Positions 57,421 through 64,000 of a DNA stretch of 64,000 bases are shown piece by piece (position 1 is the stretch's first letter; every line of letters begins with the position of its first letter). The notes below the pieces were generated by a model. That model was not told the DNA's origin. It saw only the letters and a list, made by a program, of their open reading frames with translations, and did no database searches. Origin of the DNA: Mesorhizobium sp. LMG 17147 (GTDB lineage: Bacteria; Pseudomonadota; Alphaproteobacteria; Rhizobiales; Rhizobiaceae). The stretch lies in the NCBI RefSeq assembly GCF_024297145.1, contig NZ_JANCTC010000009.1, forward strand, positions 62,001 to 126,000, read 5' to 3'. The position numbers were made by a program, and so were the translations under genes.

Positions 57421-58641
57421 CTAATCCGCCATCGTCTCCAGGCTGGCAAACCCCTGCGGTGCATCGCCTTCGTCGAATGGCGTCGCCACCTCGACGAAAG
57501 TATCGGGATAGAAGCCGTTGAACCGTGTCCGGAGCGACAGCGAATAGGCGCCGATATGGCCGATCTCGATCCAGTCACCGGTATCGACGGTTTCGGGCAG
57601 CCAGAACGGCCGCGACAGTATATCGACGGAATCGCAGGTCGCGCCACAGACCTTGAACGGCACGATGGTCTTGTCCTCGCCATTGCGCGAGCGGATCGCC
57701 GGATCGGGGATGAAGCGTGCCGGCAGCGTGATCTTGCCGGTCCATGAATCCGACAGCGACGCCCAGATGCCGTCATTGATGTAGAGCCTTTTGCCCTTGC
57801 GCAGCAGCACGCGCACGATCAGCGACAGGCAGCGCGCCACGATCACCCGGCCGGGCTCGGCCACCAGCTGCATCTGGTCGAATTGGTACTCCTGGAGGTC
57901 GCCCGACAGCCGCGACATGATCTGGCCGAGCGACGGCATTTCCGGCTTGCGGCTGTTCGGATCATGACCGTATTCGGCGGGAAAGCCGCCGCCGACATCG
58001 AGCCCGGCAATGTCGAAGCCGACGCGGTTGCGCACCCAGTCGGCGGAGGCCAGCGCCCGCTCGTAGGTGTCGGGATCCTCGATCTGGCTGCCGACGTGAA
58101 AGCACAGCCCGACCTTGTAGCCGGTTCGGTTCAGCCGTTCGGCCAGTTCGACCGCGTTGGCCGGTCCGGCGCCGAACTTCTTCGACAGTTCGTAGGCCGC
58201 CGAGCCTTTCGTCTGGATGCGCACGAACACGGTGATGGCGCCCGGATCGATGTCGAGAGCCCGCACCACCCTGGTCAGCTTGGTGATCTCGTCCTCATGG
58301 TCGAGCGAAATGACGCGAATGGCGTATTTTTCCAGCGCCAGCCTGATGTCCGACTGCGCCTTCACCGGGTGCATGTAGAGCATCTCGGCGTCCGGCGAGA
58401 CGGCGCGCACGGCGGCGAATTCGCCGGGCGAGGCCACATCGAAGGCGCTGACGCCGGCCTCGACCAGCGCGTTGAGCACGATCTGCTCGCCATTGGTCTT
58501 GACCGCATAGGCGGTCTTGCCGGGAAACATGCCCATGAACTGTTTGGCGTCCGCCTTCAGCACCTGCGGGCGGAAGCAATAGATGGGATCGTCCGGGCGA
58601 AGCGCCAGCGCTGCCTCGCGGGCATTTTCGAATCGCTGCAT
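57421..58641 (-). CDS. Type III PLP-dependent decarboxylase (ornithine decarboxylase type)
   Basis: A 406-residue alanine-racemase-fold decarboxylase. The PLP lysine is in TAYAVKTN (near residue 48), the phosphate loop in LDVGGGFP, and the active-site cysteine/aspartate in KVCGATCDSVD. HVGSQIED and EPGRVIVA are also present. Ornithine is the usual substrate, giving putrescine, though some relatives act on lysine. The next gene upstream is on the other strand. Confidence 0.9.
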   Translation of the reverse strand: MQRFENAREAALALRPDDPIYCFRPQVLKADAKQFMGMFPGKTAYAVKTNGEQIVLNALVEAGVSAFDVASPGEFAAVRAVSPDAEMLYMHPVKAQSDIRLALEKYAIRVISLDHEDEITKLTRVVRALDIDPGAITVFVRIQTKGSAAYELSKKFGAGPANAVELAERLNRTGYKVGLCFHVGSQIEDPDTYERALASADWVRNRVGFDIAGLDVGGGFPAEYGHDPNSRKPEMPSLGQIMSRLSGDLQEYQFDQMQLVAEPGRVIVARCLSLIVRVLLRKGKRLYINDGIWASLSDSWTGKITLPARFIPDPAIRSRNGEDKTIVPFKVCGATCDSVDILSRPFWLPETVDTGDWIEIGHIGAYSLSLRTRFNGFYPDTFVEVATPFDEGDAPQGFASLETMAD

Positions 58642-58865
58642 GGACGAATCCCTTGACTGAGGCTGCGCACAATTAATCCAAGCTAGCGGCTAATGAAAAC
58701 AATTCTATGTCTCGCCGCCCCGGCTTCGCGGCGCTACGCCGTTCTGTGCGCCCGTTATCAGCGAGCTAGGCCATCACTCAGGTTTCGGGTGGCCCTTGCC
58801 GCCGGACCGGTAGAGCGTGAACAGATGCCTGAAGAGAGCAAGGCTCTCGTCTGGGAGGACGACCA

Positions 58866-59783
58866 ATGGCGATAGCTGCCACCACCACGATGCGCGGGCC
58901 GATGGTGCTCAAGGACTGGGCGCAGCTTCTGCTGCTCGGCGCCATCTGGGGCGGCTCGTTCTTCTTTGCCCGCATTGCGGTGTCGGAACTCCCTCCGCTG
59001 GTGCTGGTGCTGTTTCGCGTCGCCATCGCGGCGACCGCGTTGCAGCTCTACCTTGCGGTCCGCGGCCCGTCGTTTCGCCTCGCCTTGCCGCATACCGGCC
59101 TGTTCTTCCTGCTGGCGCTCGCCAACAATGTCATCCCTTTCTCGCTGATCTTTGCCGGCCAGACCGAGCTCGGCGCCGGCGTCGCCTCGGTGCTTAATTC
59201 GACCACGCCGTTCTGGACGCTGATCCTCGCCAACGCCCTGACCAGCGACGAAAAACTGTCGTGGAACAAGCTTGCCGGCATCGCCCTCGGTATCGCGGGG
59301 ACGGCGGTGATGATCGGTCCTGGCCTTGTCGCCGGGCTCGGCGGGCCGGTCTGGGCGAAATTCGCGCTCATCGGTGCCTCGGTCTCCTATGCGGTTGCGC
59401 TGATGATCGCCCGCCGCTTCAAGGGTGTGCCGTCACCGGTCATTGCCGCCGGACAATTGACCTGCTCGACCATCATCATGATCCCGGTCGTTCTGTTCAC
59501 CTATGACGCTGCCACTCTGTTTTCGGCTTCGCCGCCGGTATGGGCGGCGGTGCTGGCGCTGGCGCTGCTGTCGACCGCCTTCGCCTACATCCTCTATTTC
59601 AACCTCGTCGCCTCGGCCGGCGCCATTAACGCCTCGCTGGTCACGCTCATCGTGCCGGCCAGTGCCATCCTGCTCGGCTTGCTGTTCCTGGGCGAGCGGC
59701 TCGAACTGTTCGAATTGGGTGGCATGGCGCTGATTGCGCTCGGCCTCGTCACCATCGACGGTCGCTTGTTCGGGCGGCGTTAG
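58866..59783 (+). CDS. EamA/DMT family transporter
   Basis: A 305-residue drug/metabolite transporter of the RhaT/EamA type with ten predicted membrane helices in two EamA repeats (LLLGAIWGGSFFFARIAVSELPPL starts the first, GASVSYAVALMIARRFKG the second). The hallmark proline-rich loop and late FLGERLELFELGGMALIALG are present. ATG 58866 follows GGGAGGACG. Such proteins commonly export amino acids or other metabolites; cargo unknown. Confidence 0.92.
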   Translation: MAIAATTTMRGPMVLKDWAQLLLLGAIWGGSFFFARIAVSELPPLVLVLFRVAIAATALQLYLAVRGPSFRLALPHTGLFFLLALANNVIPFSLIFAGQTELGAGVASVLNSTTPFWTLILANALTSDEKLSWNKLAGIALGIAGTAVMIGPGLVAGLGGPVWAKFALIGASVSYAVALMIARRFKGVPSPVIAAGQLTCSTIIMIPVVLFTYDAATLFSASPPVWAAVLALALLSTAFAYILYFNLVASAGAINASLVTLIVPASAILLGLLFLGERLELFELGGMALIALGLVTIDGRLFGRR

Positions 59784-59807
59784 AGCATGTTCCCCAACTC
59801 TCGGCTC

Positions 59808-59825
59808 GAAATCGATTCCGATTTC
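59808..59825. repeat. AAATCG-ATTC-CGATTT palindromic element, second copy
   Basis: GAAATCG/CGATTTC around ATTC, sharing its whole core with 9115-9136. It sits 25 bp after the EamA stop and within the 256-bp gap before the 28-residue peptide gene. Confidence 0.6.
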
Positions 59826-59980
59826 CGCCGCGGTAGCGCTGCCATTCTCGTTGCTGCCCCGGCTTCGCCACAAATTATTCACAGGTCCAACGCCGGCTTT
59901 TGACCAAGAGTTTCAATGCCTAACGGCAAACGGCAGGTCGCAAATTCCACAATCTCGTCGCATTGCAGCAAAGTTTCTGC

Positions 59981-60008
59981 TTGCCTGTGGCACAAATGAC
60001 CCTAGACT
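59981..60008 (+). promoter_or_regulatory. Candidate promoter of the 28-residue peptide gene
   Basis: TTGCCT (59981-59986), a 16-base spacer and TAGACT (60003-60008) lie 31 bases upstream of the start codon. The match to a sigma-70-type promoter is fair. Confidence 0.4.
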
Positions 60009-60039
60009 CTCGCCATAGCTCTTAAGAGGAGGCTATGAC

Positions 60040-60126
60040 ATGGGACTGACGAGGCCGATCAACGCATTGATGATTTGTGCTGCGTTTGCATTCATCGGCG
60101 CCCTCATTATGGGCGTCCTTCCATAA
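60040..60126 (+). CDS. 28-residue membrane peptide
   Basis: A short ORF encoding MGLTRPINALMICAAFAFIG followed by ALIMGVLP. One hydrophobic helix occupies most of the peptide after a positively charged N-terminus, fitting a single-pass inner-membrane miniprotein. AGAGGAGG lies nine bases before ATG 60040, a plausible promoter precedes it, and a strong terminator follows 47 bases after the stop. It is short enough to be missed by gene finders. No function can be assigned. Confidence 0.72.
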   Translation: MGLTRPINALMICAAFAFIGALIMGVLP

Positions 60127-60173
60127 GGCCGCTGAGCGGGGGAAGACCAGCACCGAATATTACAAACCATTGA

Positions 60174-60200
60174 AAAGGCCGGGCATTTTGCCCGGCCTTT
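60174..60200. terminator. Strong bidirectional terminator between the peptide gene and metF
   Basis: AAAGGCCGGGC (60174-60184) pairs perfectly with GCCCGGCCTTT (60190-60200) around ATTTT. A- and T-runs flank both sides, so it can end the plus-strand peptide transcript and the minus-strand metF transcript. Confidence 0.85.
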
Positions 60201-60243
60201 GCATTCCCCCGATCTTTGACATTTCAAAAAGGAGCTTGCCGCC

Positions 60244-61161
60244 TTACGCCGCGGCGGATCCCGCAGCCTCGACTTCGTGCGACCTGATGCCGATCATGTG
60301 GCAGATGGCGAAGACCAGATCGGCCCGGTTCATCGTGTAGAAGTGGAAATCGCCGACGCCGCGCTCGACAAGGTCCAGCACCTGCTCGGCGGCCACGGCA
60401 GATGCCACCAGCGCATGCGTTTGCGGATCGTTCTGCAGCCCATCGAAACGCTCGGCCAGCCATGCCGGCACCAAGGCGCCGCACCGCGCCGAGAAGTTGG
60501 CGACCTGGGTGAAATTGTGCACCGGCAATATGCCCGGCACGATCGGTATGTAGATGCCGGCCCGCCGTGCCCGCTCGACATAGCGCTCATAGAGATCGTT
60601 GTCGAAGAAGAACTGGGTGATCGCCCGCGTCGCCCCATTGTCGGCCTTGCGCTTCAGCATGTCGAAATCGGTGGCGAAATCCGGACTCTCCGGATGTTTT
60701 TCCGGATAGGCCGAGACCGATATGTCGAAATCGCCGGCGCCCTTCAGCGCATCCACCAGTTCAGCGCCATTGGCATAGCCTTCCGGATGCGGCCGGTAAG
60801 CCGCGCCGACGCCCTCGGCCGGATCGCCGCGCAGGGCGACGAAACGCTTGACGCCCATATCGGCGAACTCCCGGATCACCGCATCGACCTCGTGGCGCGC
60901 CGCGTCGACGCAGGTCATGTGCGCCGCCGGCGTCAGCGACGTTTCGTTGAGGATGCGCTTGACGGTGCGGGCCGTGCGCTCGCGGGTCGAACCACCGGCG
61001 CCATAGGTGACCGAGACGAATTTCGGCTTGAGCGGCTCCAGCCGGGTGACTGTGTCCCACAGCCTTGCTTCCATCTCGTCGTTTTTCGGCGGAAAGAACT
61101 CGAACGACACCCTGACCTTGTCGCCGATGTCGGGACGGCGGGAGAAGCGGAACTGGTTCAT
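60244..61161 (-). CDS. metF: Methylenetetrahydrofolate reductase
   Basis: A 305-residue FAD enzyme reducing methylene-THF to methyl-THF for methionine synthesis. FEFFPPKNDEME at the start, the VTYGAGGSTRERT motif, CVDA, ALRGDPAEG and ITQFFFDNDLY match MetF. ATG 61161 shares one base with the stop of the ArsR-methyltransferase fusion (TGATG), so the two form one transcript. Confidence 0.95.
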   Translation of the reverse strand: MNQFRFSRRPDIGDKVRVSFEFFPPKNDEMEARLWDTVTRLEPLKPKFVSVTYGAGGSTRERTARTVKRILNETSLTPAAHMTCVDAARHEVDAVIREFADMGVKRFVALRGDPAEGVGAAYRPHPEGYANGAELVDALKGAGDFDISVSAYPEKHPESPDFATDFDMLKRKADNGATRAITQFFFDNDLYERYVERARRAGIYIPIVPGILPVHNFTQVANFSARCGALVPAWLAERFDGLQNDPQTHALVASAVAAEQVLDLVERGVGDFHFYTMNRADLVFAICHMIGIRSHEVEAAGSAAA

Positions 61162-62183
61162 CAGGCGGTTTCCCCTATCGGATACGCATTGGCCGGTTGT
61201 CTGTCGTTGGAAGGCTCGGCAATCAGCATGCGCCGATCGCGGCCGAGCCAGAGTTTGACGGTGAGCTTGGCCTCGTTGCCACCGCGCGGTTCGAATTCCT
61301 GGCTGTCCTCGAGCTCGAGGCCGGCCTCGGAAAACCAGTCGGCGATTTGCCGGTCGGAAAAGCCGAGGCGCATATGCGCGTGCTCCTCGCGCAAGAACTC
61401 CAGCGTGTGCGGCGCGAAATCGACGATCACCAGCCTGCCAGCCGGGCGCAACAGACGCGCCGCCTCTCGGATGGCGCGGGCAGGATCGTCGAGATAGTGC
61501 AGCACCTGATGGATGGTAACGAGATCGAAGGCGTCGCGTTCGACCGGCGGCGCGAAAATGTCGCCCTGCCGCACCTGCGCATTCGAAATGCCGGCCTTGT
61601 CGAGATTGGCGCGCGCCACCGTCAGCATTTCGCGCGACATGTCGATGCCGATACCGCGCCGATAGAGCGGCGAAAAGATCTCGAGCAGCCGTCCGGTGCC
61701 GGTGCCGAGATCGAGCATCGACTGGAACGGCCGCTTGCCGACGAGCTTGATGAGGGCTGCTTCGACGGCGCGGTCCGGCACATGCAGCGAGCGGATATGG
61801 TCCCAGCTCGCGGCGTTGACCGAGAAATATTCGGCAGCCCGGTCCTGCCGCTTGCGCTTGACCGCGGCCAGCCGTTCGAGATCACGCTCGACCTGCGGAT
61901 CGGCGCCGCGGATGCCGGAGACCAGCCTGAGCACAAAATCGCGCGACGTGTCGGAATCCGAAAGCCGGAAGAAAGCCCACGAGCCCTCCTGGTAGCGGCC
62001 GATCAGCCCTGCCTCCAGCAGCAATTTCAAATGCCGCGAGACGCGCGGCTGCGACTGGCCGAGGATTTCGGTGAGATCTGAAACGGTCAGATCGCCGCGC
62101 GACAGCAGCGCCAATATACGCAGCCGACTGGATTCAGCAGCCGCCTTCAATGTATCTACCATCGTGTCGAGAGCGACATGCAT
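61161..62183 (-). CDS. ArsR-type regulator fused to a SAM-dependent methyltransferase
   Basis: A 340-residue two-domain protein. Residues 1-90 are an ArsR winged helix (LTEILGQSQPRVSRHLKLLLEAGLI is the recognition part). From about 125 on is a class I SAM-binding domain with motif I LDLGTGTGRLLEIF, the GIDMSREML motif and LLRPAGRLVIVDFAPH. It precedes and overlaps metF. An ArsR protein with a SAM/SAH pocket next to metF suggests a methionine-cycle sensor, similar in logic to SahR; this is inference. ATG 62183 is used; the open frame upstream is antisense to trmO. Confidence 0.9.
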   Translation of the reverse strand: MHVALDTMVDTLKAAAESSRLRILALLSRGDLTVSDLTEILGQSQPRVSRHLKLLLEAGLIGRYQEGSWAFFRLSDSDTSRDFVLRLVSGIRGADPQVERDLERLAAVKRKRQDRAAEYFSVNAASWDHIRSLHVPDRAVEAALIKLVGKRPFQSMLDLGTGTGRLLEIFSPLYRRGIGIDMSREMLTVARANLDKAGISNAQVRQGDIFAPPVERDAFDLVTIHQVLHYLDDPARAIREAARLLRPAGRLVIVDFAPHTLEFLREEHAHMRLGFSDRQIADWFSEAGLELEDSQEFEPRGGNEAKLTVKLWLGRDRRMLIAEPSNDRQPANAYPIGETA

Positions 62184-62206
62184 GCGAGCATTCTCTTTGA
62201 AAAGAT

Positions 62207-62222
62207 ATAAACATATGTTTAT
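62207..62222. promoter_or_regulatory. 16-bp palindrome upstream of the ArsR-metF operon
   Basis: ATAAACATATGTTTAT is a perfect palindrome 24 bp before the ArsR-fusion start and 101 bp before the divergent trmO gene. ArsR-family operators are AT-rich palindromes of this size, so it is the likely autoregulatory site. Confidence 0.7.
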
Positions 62223-62322
62223 GTCGGTTTTGATAGGCTTGCAAGCGCTATGTCGCTTCCGGACAAGAAAATGACGCATGCGCAGCGGATCGCGCAAAGC
62301 CGGATGCATCGAGGCGAGGCCC

Positions 62323-62847
62323 ATGTTCGAAACGCGCAGCGGCGAAAAGCTCCTGGAAACCGACCCGGCAACGATGCCGCCGGATGGCCATGTCGTCTTC
62401 ATCGGCCGCATCGCTTCGCCTTGGATCACGCGGGAGACTTGCCCCAAAAACATGAAGGCCGCGCGGGAGACGGGACAGCCGGCGCACTTGGTCATCGACC
62501 CGCTTTATCGTGAGGGCCTGCTTGGGCTGGAACGCGCCAGCCACGTGATCGTCCTGTCCTGGCTGCACCATGCGCCGCGGCAACTGATTGTCCAGAAACC
62601 TCGCCATGCCACAGAGCCGAAAGGCGTCTTTTCGCTGCGCTCCCCTGCCCGGCCGAACCCAATTGGGCTGCATGTCGCCGGGCTGGTTGCCGTCGATATC
62701 GATACCGGCCGCATCGATGTCGATGCCATCGACGTGCTCGACGGCACGCCGGTCATCGACATCAAGCCCTACTTCGCCTCGACCGATGCCTTCGCCGAAG
62801 CGACCATGGCCGGGCGGGACGAGTTGTCCAGGTCGGACGGGCAGTGA
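62323..62847 (+). CDS. TrmO (TsaA/YaeB) family tRNA methyltransferase
   Basis: A 174-residue beta-barrel protein of the TrmO family, which N6-methylates threonylcarbamoyl-A37 of tRNA using SAM. HVVFIGRIASPWITRETCPKN, RSPARPNPIGLHVAGL and the DVLDGTPVIDIKPY motif are diagnostic. ATG 62323 lies four bases after GAGGCGAGG. DUF2293 follows with a four-base overlap. Confidence 0.9.
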   Translation: MFETRSGEKLLETDPATMPPDGHVVFIGRIASPWITRETCPKNMKAARETGQPAHLVIDPLYREGLLGLERASHVIVLSWLHHAPRQLIVQKPRHATEPKGVFSLRSPARPNPIGLHVAGLVAVDIDTGRIDVDAIDVLDGTPVIDIKPYFASTDAFAEATMAGRDELSRSDGQ

Positions 62848-63155
62848 GCGCCCCGACCGGCCGCCGCCGCGCCATCGCCAAGGCGCTGACAGCGCTCCTG
62901 CCGCTGGCGCCCTATGCCGACATGGAAAAGATCCGTGCCGATGCCGGCGCCGTGCACATGAAGACCTTGCCACCGAGCATTGCGGTGTGGCTGGCGACGA
63001 TAGCGCATATTCGCCATGCCCATACCGACTACGAAAAGCTGCTGGCCGAAGGATATGACCGCGATTCCGCGCGCTTCTTCGTCATCGAGCAAACCAACAT
63101 CGTGCTAACCCGCTGGCGTGCCACCCGTCTGCTCGATGATGAGGACGAGGAATAG
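62844..63155 (+). CDS. DUF2293 domain protein
   Basis: A 103-residue protein of the DUF2293 family (ALLPLAPYADMEKIRADA, SIAVWLATIAHIRHAHTDY, FFVIEQTNIVLTRW). Start GTG 62844 overlaps the trmO stop (GTGA), implying co-translation. The acidic tail LLDDEDEE closes it. Function unknown. Confidence 0.88.
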   Translation: MSAPTGRRRAIAKALTALLPLAPYADMEKIRADAGAVHMKTLPPSIAVWLATIAHIRHAHTDYEKLLAEGYDRDSARFFVIEQTNIVLTRWRATRLLDDEDEE

Positions 63156-63248
63156 AGCGATGGCAGACACACGCGTCGAGTTCTACGGCGCCCCCCTCTG
63201 TCCTTCCGACGTCAGGCCGGCAACATCGGAACTTTCAAAGCCAGAAAC

Positions 63249-63296
63249 AAAAAAACCGCCTCGGAGGGCGGATCGTTGGAGCCAATTAGCACCATA
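63249..63296 (-). ncRNA. Candidate 48-nt small RNA with its own promoter and terminator
   Basis: On the minus strand a terminator-quality hairpin (CCGCC, loop CTCCGA, GGCGG, then seven T) ends a short transcribable segment. Upstream, TTGCTT (63331-63326), a 17-base spacer and TACTAA (63308-63303) predict a start near 63296. The loop carries CUCCGA. No protein gene on this strand needs the terminator, since the MOSC gene ends 93 bases before the segment. Identity not recognised. Confidence 0.5.
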
Positions 63297-63302
63297 CCGA
63301 AA

Positions 63303-63331
63303 TTAGTAGCATAGCTGCCGGCACAAAGCAA
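63303..63331 (-). promoter_or_regulatory. Promoter of the candidate small RNA
   Basis: TTGCTT and TACTAA(T) with 17-base spacing on the minus strand, downstream of the MOSC gene and about seven bases before the proposed RNA start. Confidence 0.5.
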
Positions 63332-63388
63332 GAACAAAATACCCCGCGCGCGGCTTTGACTGGCTTTGCCGCCTTGCCTGGCAAACAA

Positions 63389-64000
63389 TCAGGCCCGGTA
63401 AATCCACTGCTCCGGCACGCGCACCGAAATCTCCTCGCCGGCAGTGATCGTGCCGGGCTTCTCGACCCAGGCGACGAGCCCGCGCAACCGCTTCGCCGCT
63501 TTCGGGAACAGCAGCGCGCCGGCCTCGACGTCGGCCATCCCGGCATGCTCGGCGACCGACCGGCCCGCGATCCGGCAAGGCCCGTTCTGCGCGTCGACCT
63601 TGACGGTTGCGCCGCCTTTGAAGAACAGCAGCGTGCCGGATGGCAGCATCGAGAGGTGCGGCAGGCCTTCGATCACGAGATTGGCGCCGATCCATTCCGG
63701 CTTGATCTCGGCGATGCCCATCCGTTCAGCGACGATTGCCAGTTCGTCCGCTGCCACGATCGACAATTGCCGCTCGTTGCGCATCTCGGTGCCGCGCGGA
63801 TACCAGGGCTCGCGCCCGCCGGAGCGCCGCGTCGTGCCGACGTGGAAATCGCCATCGATGCCATCGAAGCCGAGCTGCAACGTATCCACTGCCCGTGTCT
63901 CGAAATGATCGAACGGTGCGAGGTAACGCGCTGCCACCCTGGCGGCGAGTTTTCGCGCGGGCACGATCTCGACCGGAGTTTCGGCTTCGGGAAAAAGATC
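63389..64000 (-). CDS. MOSC domain protein, C-terminal part (runs off window)
   Basis: At least 203 residues of a MOSC-domain protein; the frame stays open to the right edge (DLFPEAETPVEIVPARKLAAR), so the true start lies outside and a GTG at 63964 should not be taken as start. GFDGIDGDFHVGTTRRSGGREPWYPRGTEMRN, EWIGANLVIEGLPHLSMLPSGTLL and the cysteine in NGPCRIAGR match the sulfur-carrier MOSC fold found in molybdenum-cofactor sulfurases. Substrate unknown. Confidence 0.85.
   Translation of the reverse strand, partial: DLFPEAETPVEIVPARKLAARVAARYLAPFDHFETRAVDTLQLGFDGIDGDFHVGTTRRSGGREPWYPRGTEMRNERQLSIVAADELAIVAERMGIAEIKPEWIGANLVIEGLPHLSMLPSGTLLFFKGGATVKVDAQNGPCRIAGRSVAEHAGMADVEAGALLFPKAAKRLRGLVAWVEKPGTITAGEEISVRVPEQWIYRA

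Noticed and set aside
58693..58875. 60-codon plus-strand frame between the decarboxylase and EamA genes
   Set aside because: Weak start context, arginine/alanine-rich shadow-like sequence and overlap with the EamA start.
63160..63306. Short plus-strand frame after DUF2293
   Set aside because: Crosses the candidate small RNA promoter and terminator in antisense and shows no protein character.

Overview
The window is a chromosomal segment of an alphaproteobacterium of the order Rhizobiales, most like Mesorhizobium or a close relative. This rests on high-GC codon use, the complete alphaproteobacterial division and cell-wall (dcw) cluster with ftsQ-ftsA-ftsZ-lpxC-bamD-recN-ligA in one series, a betaine-lipid btaAB pair, CcrM-type GANTC sites, and several palindromic intergenic repeats that I recognise as typical of Mesorhizobium. 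The genus is an inference from family knowledge; no search was run. I found no tRNA or rRNA gene, no CRISPR array and no intact insertion sequence.

Layout. 1-2 kb: the edge of a sugar-type locus (partial Gfo/Idh/MocA dehydrogenase, divergent LacI regulator with a palindromic operator, and the 3' remnant of a PfkB kinase). 2-15 kb: mostly unrelated housekeeping and accessory genes (MFS transporter, TMEM175-type channel, short-chain dehydrogenase, iron-permease-like protein, hexapeptide acyltransferase, CreA, SCO1, PrmA, aminopeptidase P, LysR, AzlCD, a methyltransferase, DUF2461). 15-40.6 kb: one nearly unbroken minus-strand series, in transcription order mraZ-rsmH-ftsL-ftsI-murE-murF-mraY-murD-ftsW-murG-murC-murB, a 313-bp gap, ddl-ftsQ-ftsA-ftsZ, then lpxC, bamD, recN, ligA and DUF2461. 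Most neighbours overlap by 1-4 bases. The front of the series has a promoter overlapped by four MraZ-type boxes at exact 10-bp spacing. The internal gap before ddl holds eight GANTC sites in 179 bp.

40.7-45.5 kb: a PLP lyase, a broken ParE toxin gene abutting the RNase P RNA gene (rnpB), a lytic transglycosylase, a djlA-like/amidase pair and a small lipoprotein. 45.5-51.5 kb: a giant hydantoinase/oxoprolinase interrupted in frame by two copies of a palindromic repeat, then btaA-btaB behind a clear Pho box. 51.6-55.5 kb: a beta-lactamase-fold serine hydrolase, a GH25 lysozyme lipoprotein and an MltB-type transglycosylase. 55.5-64 kb: a divergent LysR/SDR pair, an ornithine-decarboxylase-type enzyme, an EamA transporter, a 28-residue membrane peptide, metF coupled to an ArsR-methyltransferase fusion, trmO, DUF2293, a candidate small RNA and a partial MOSC protein.

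Working together: the central block supplies peptidoglycan precursors (MurB-G, MraY, Ddl), divisome proteins (FtsL, I, W, Q, A, Z), lipid A commitment (LpxC), outer-membrane protein assembly (BamD) and DNA repair or ligation (RecN, LigA). The flanks add further wall enzymes and a phosphate-starvation membrane-lipid switch. The most unusual observation is the pair of same-frame palindromic repeats inside the oxoprolinase gene, which appear to be translated as about 46 extra residues each in two loop positions.
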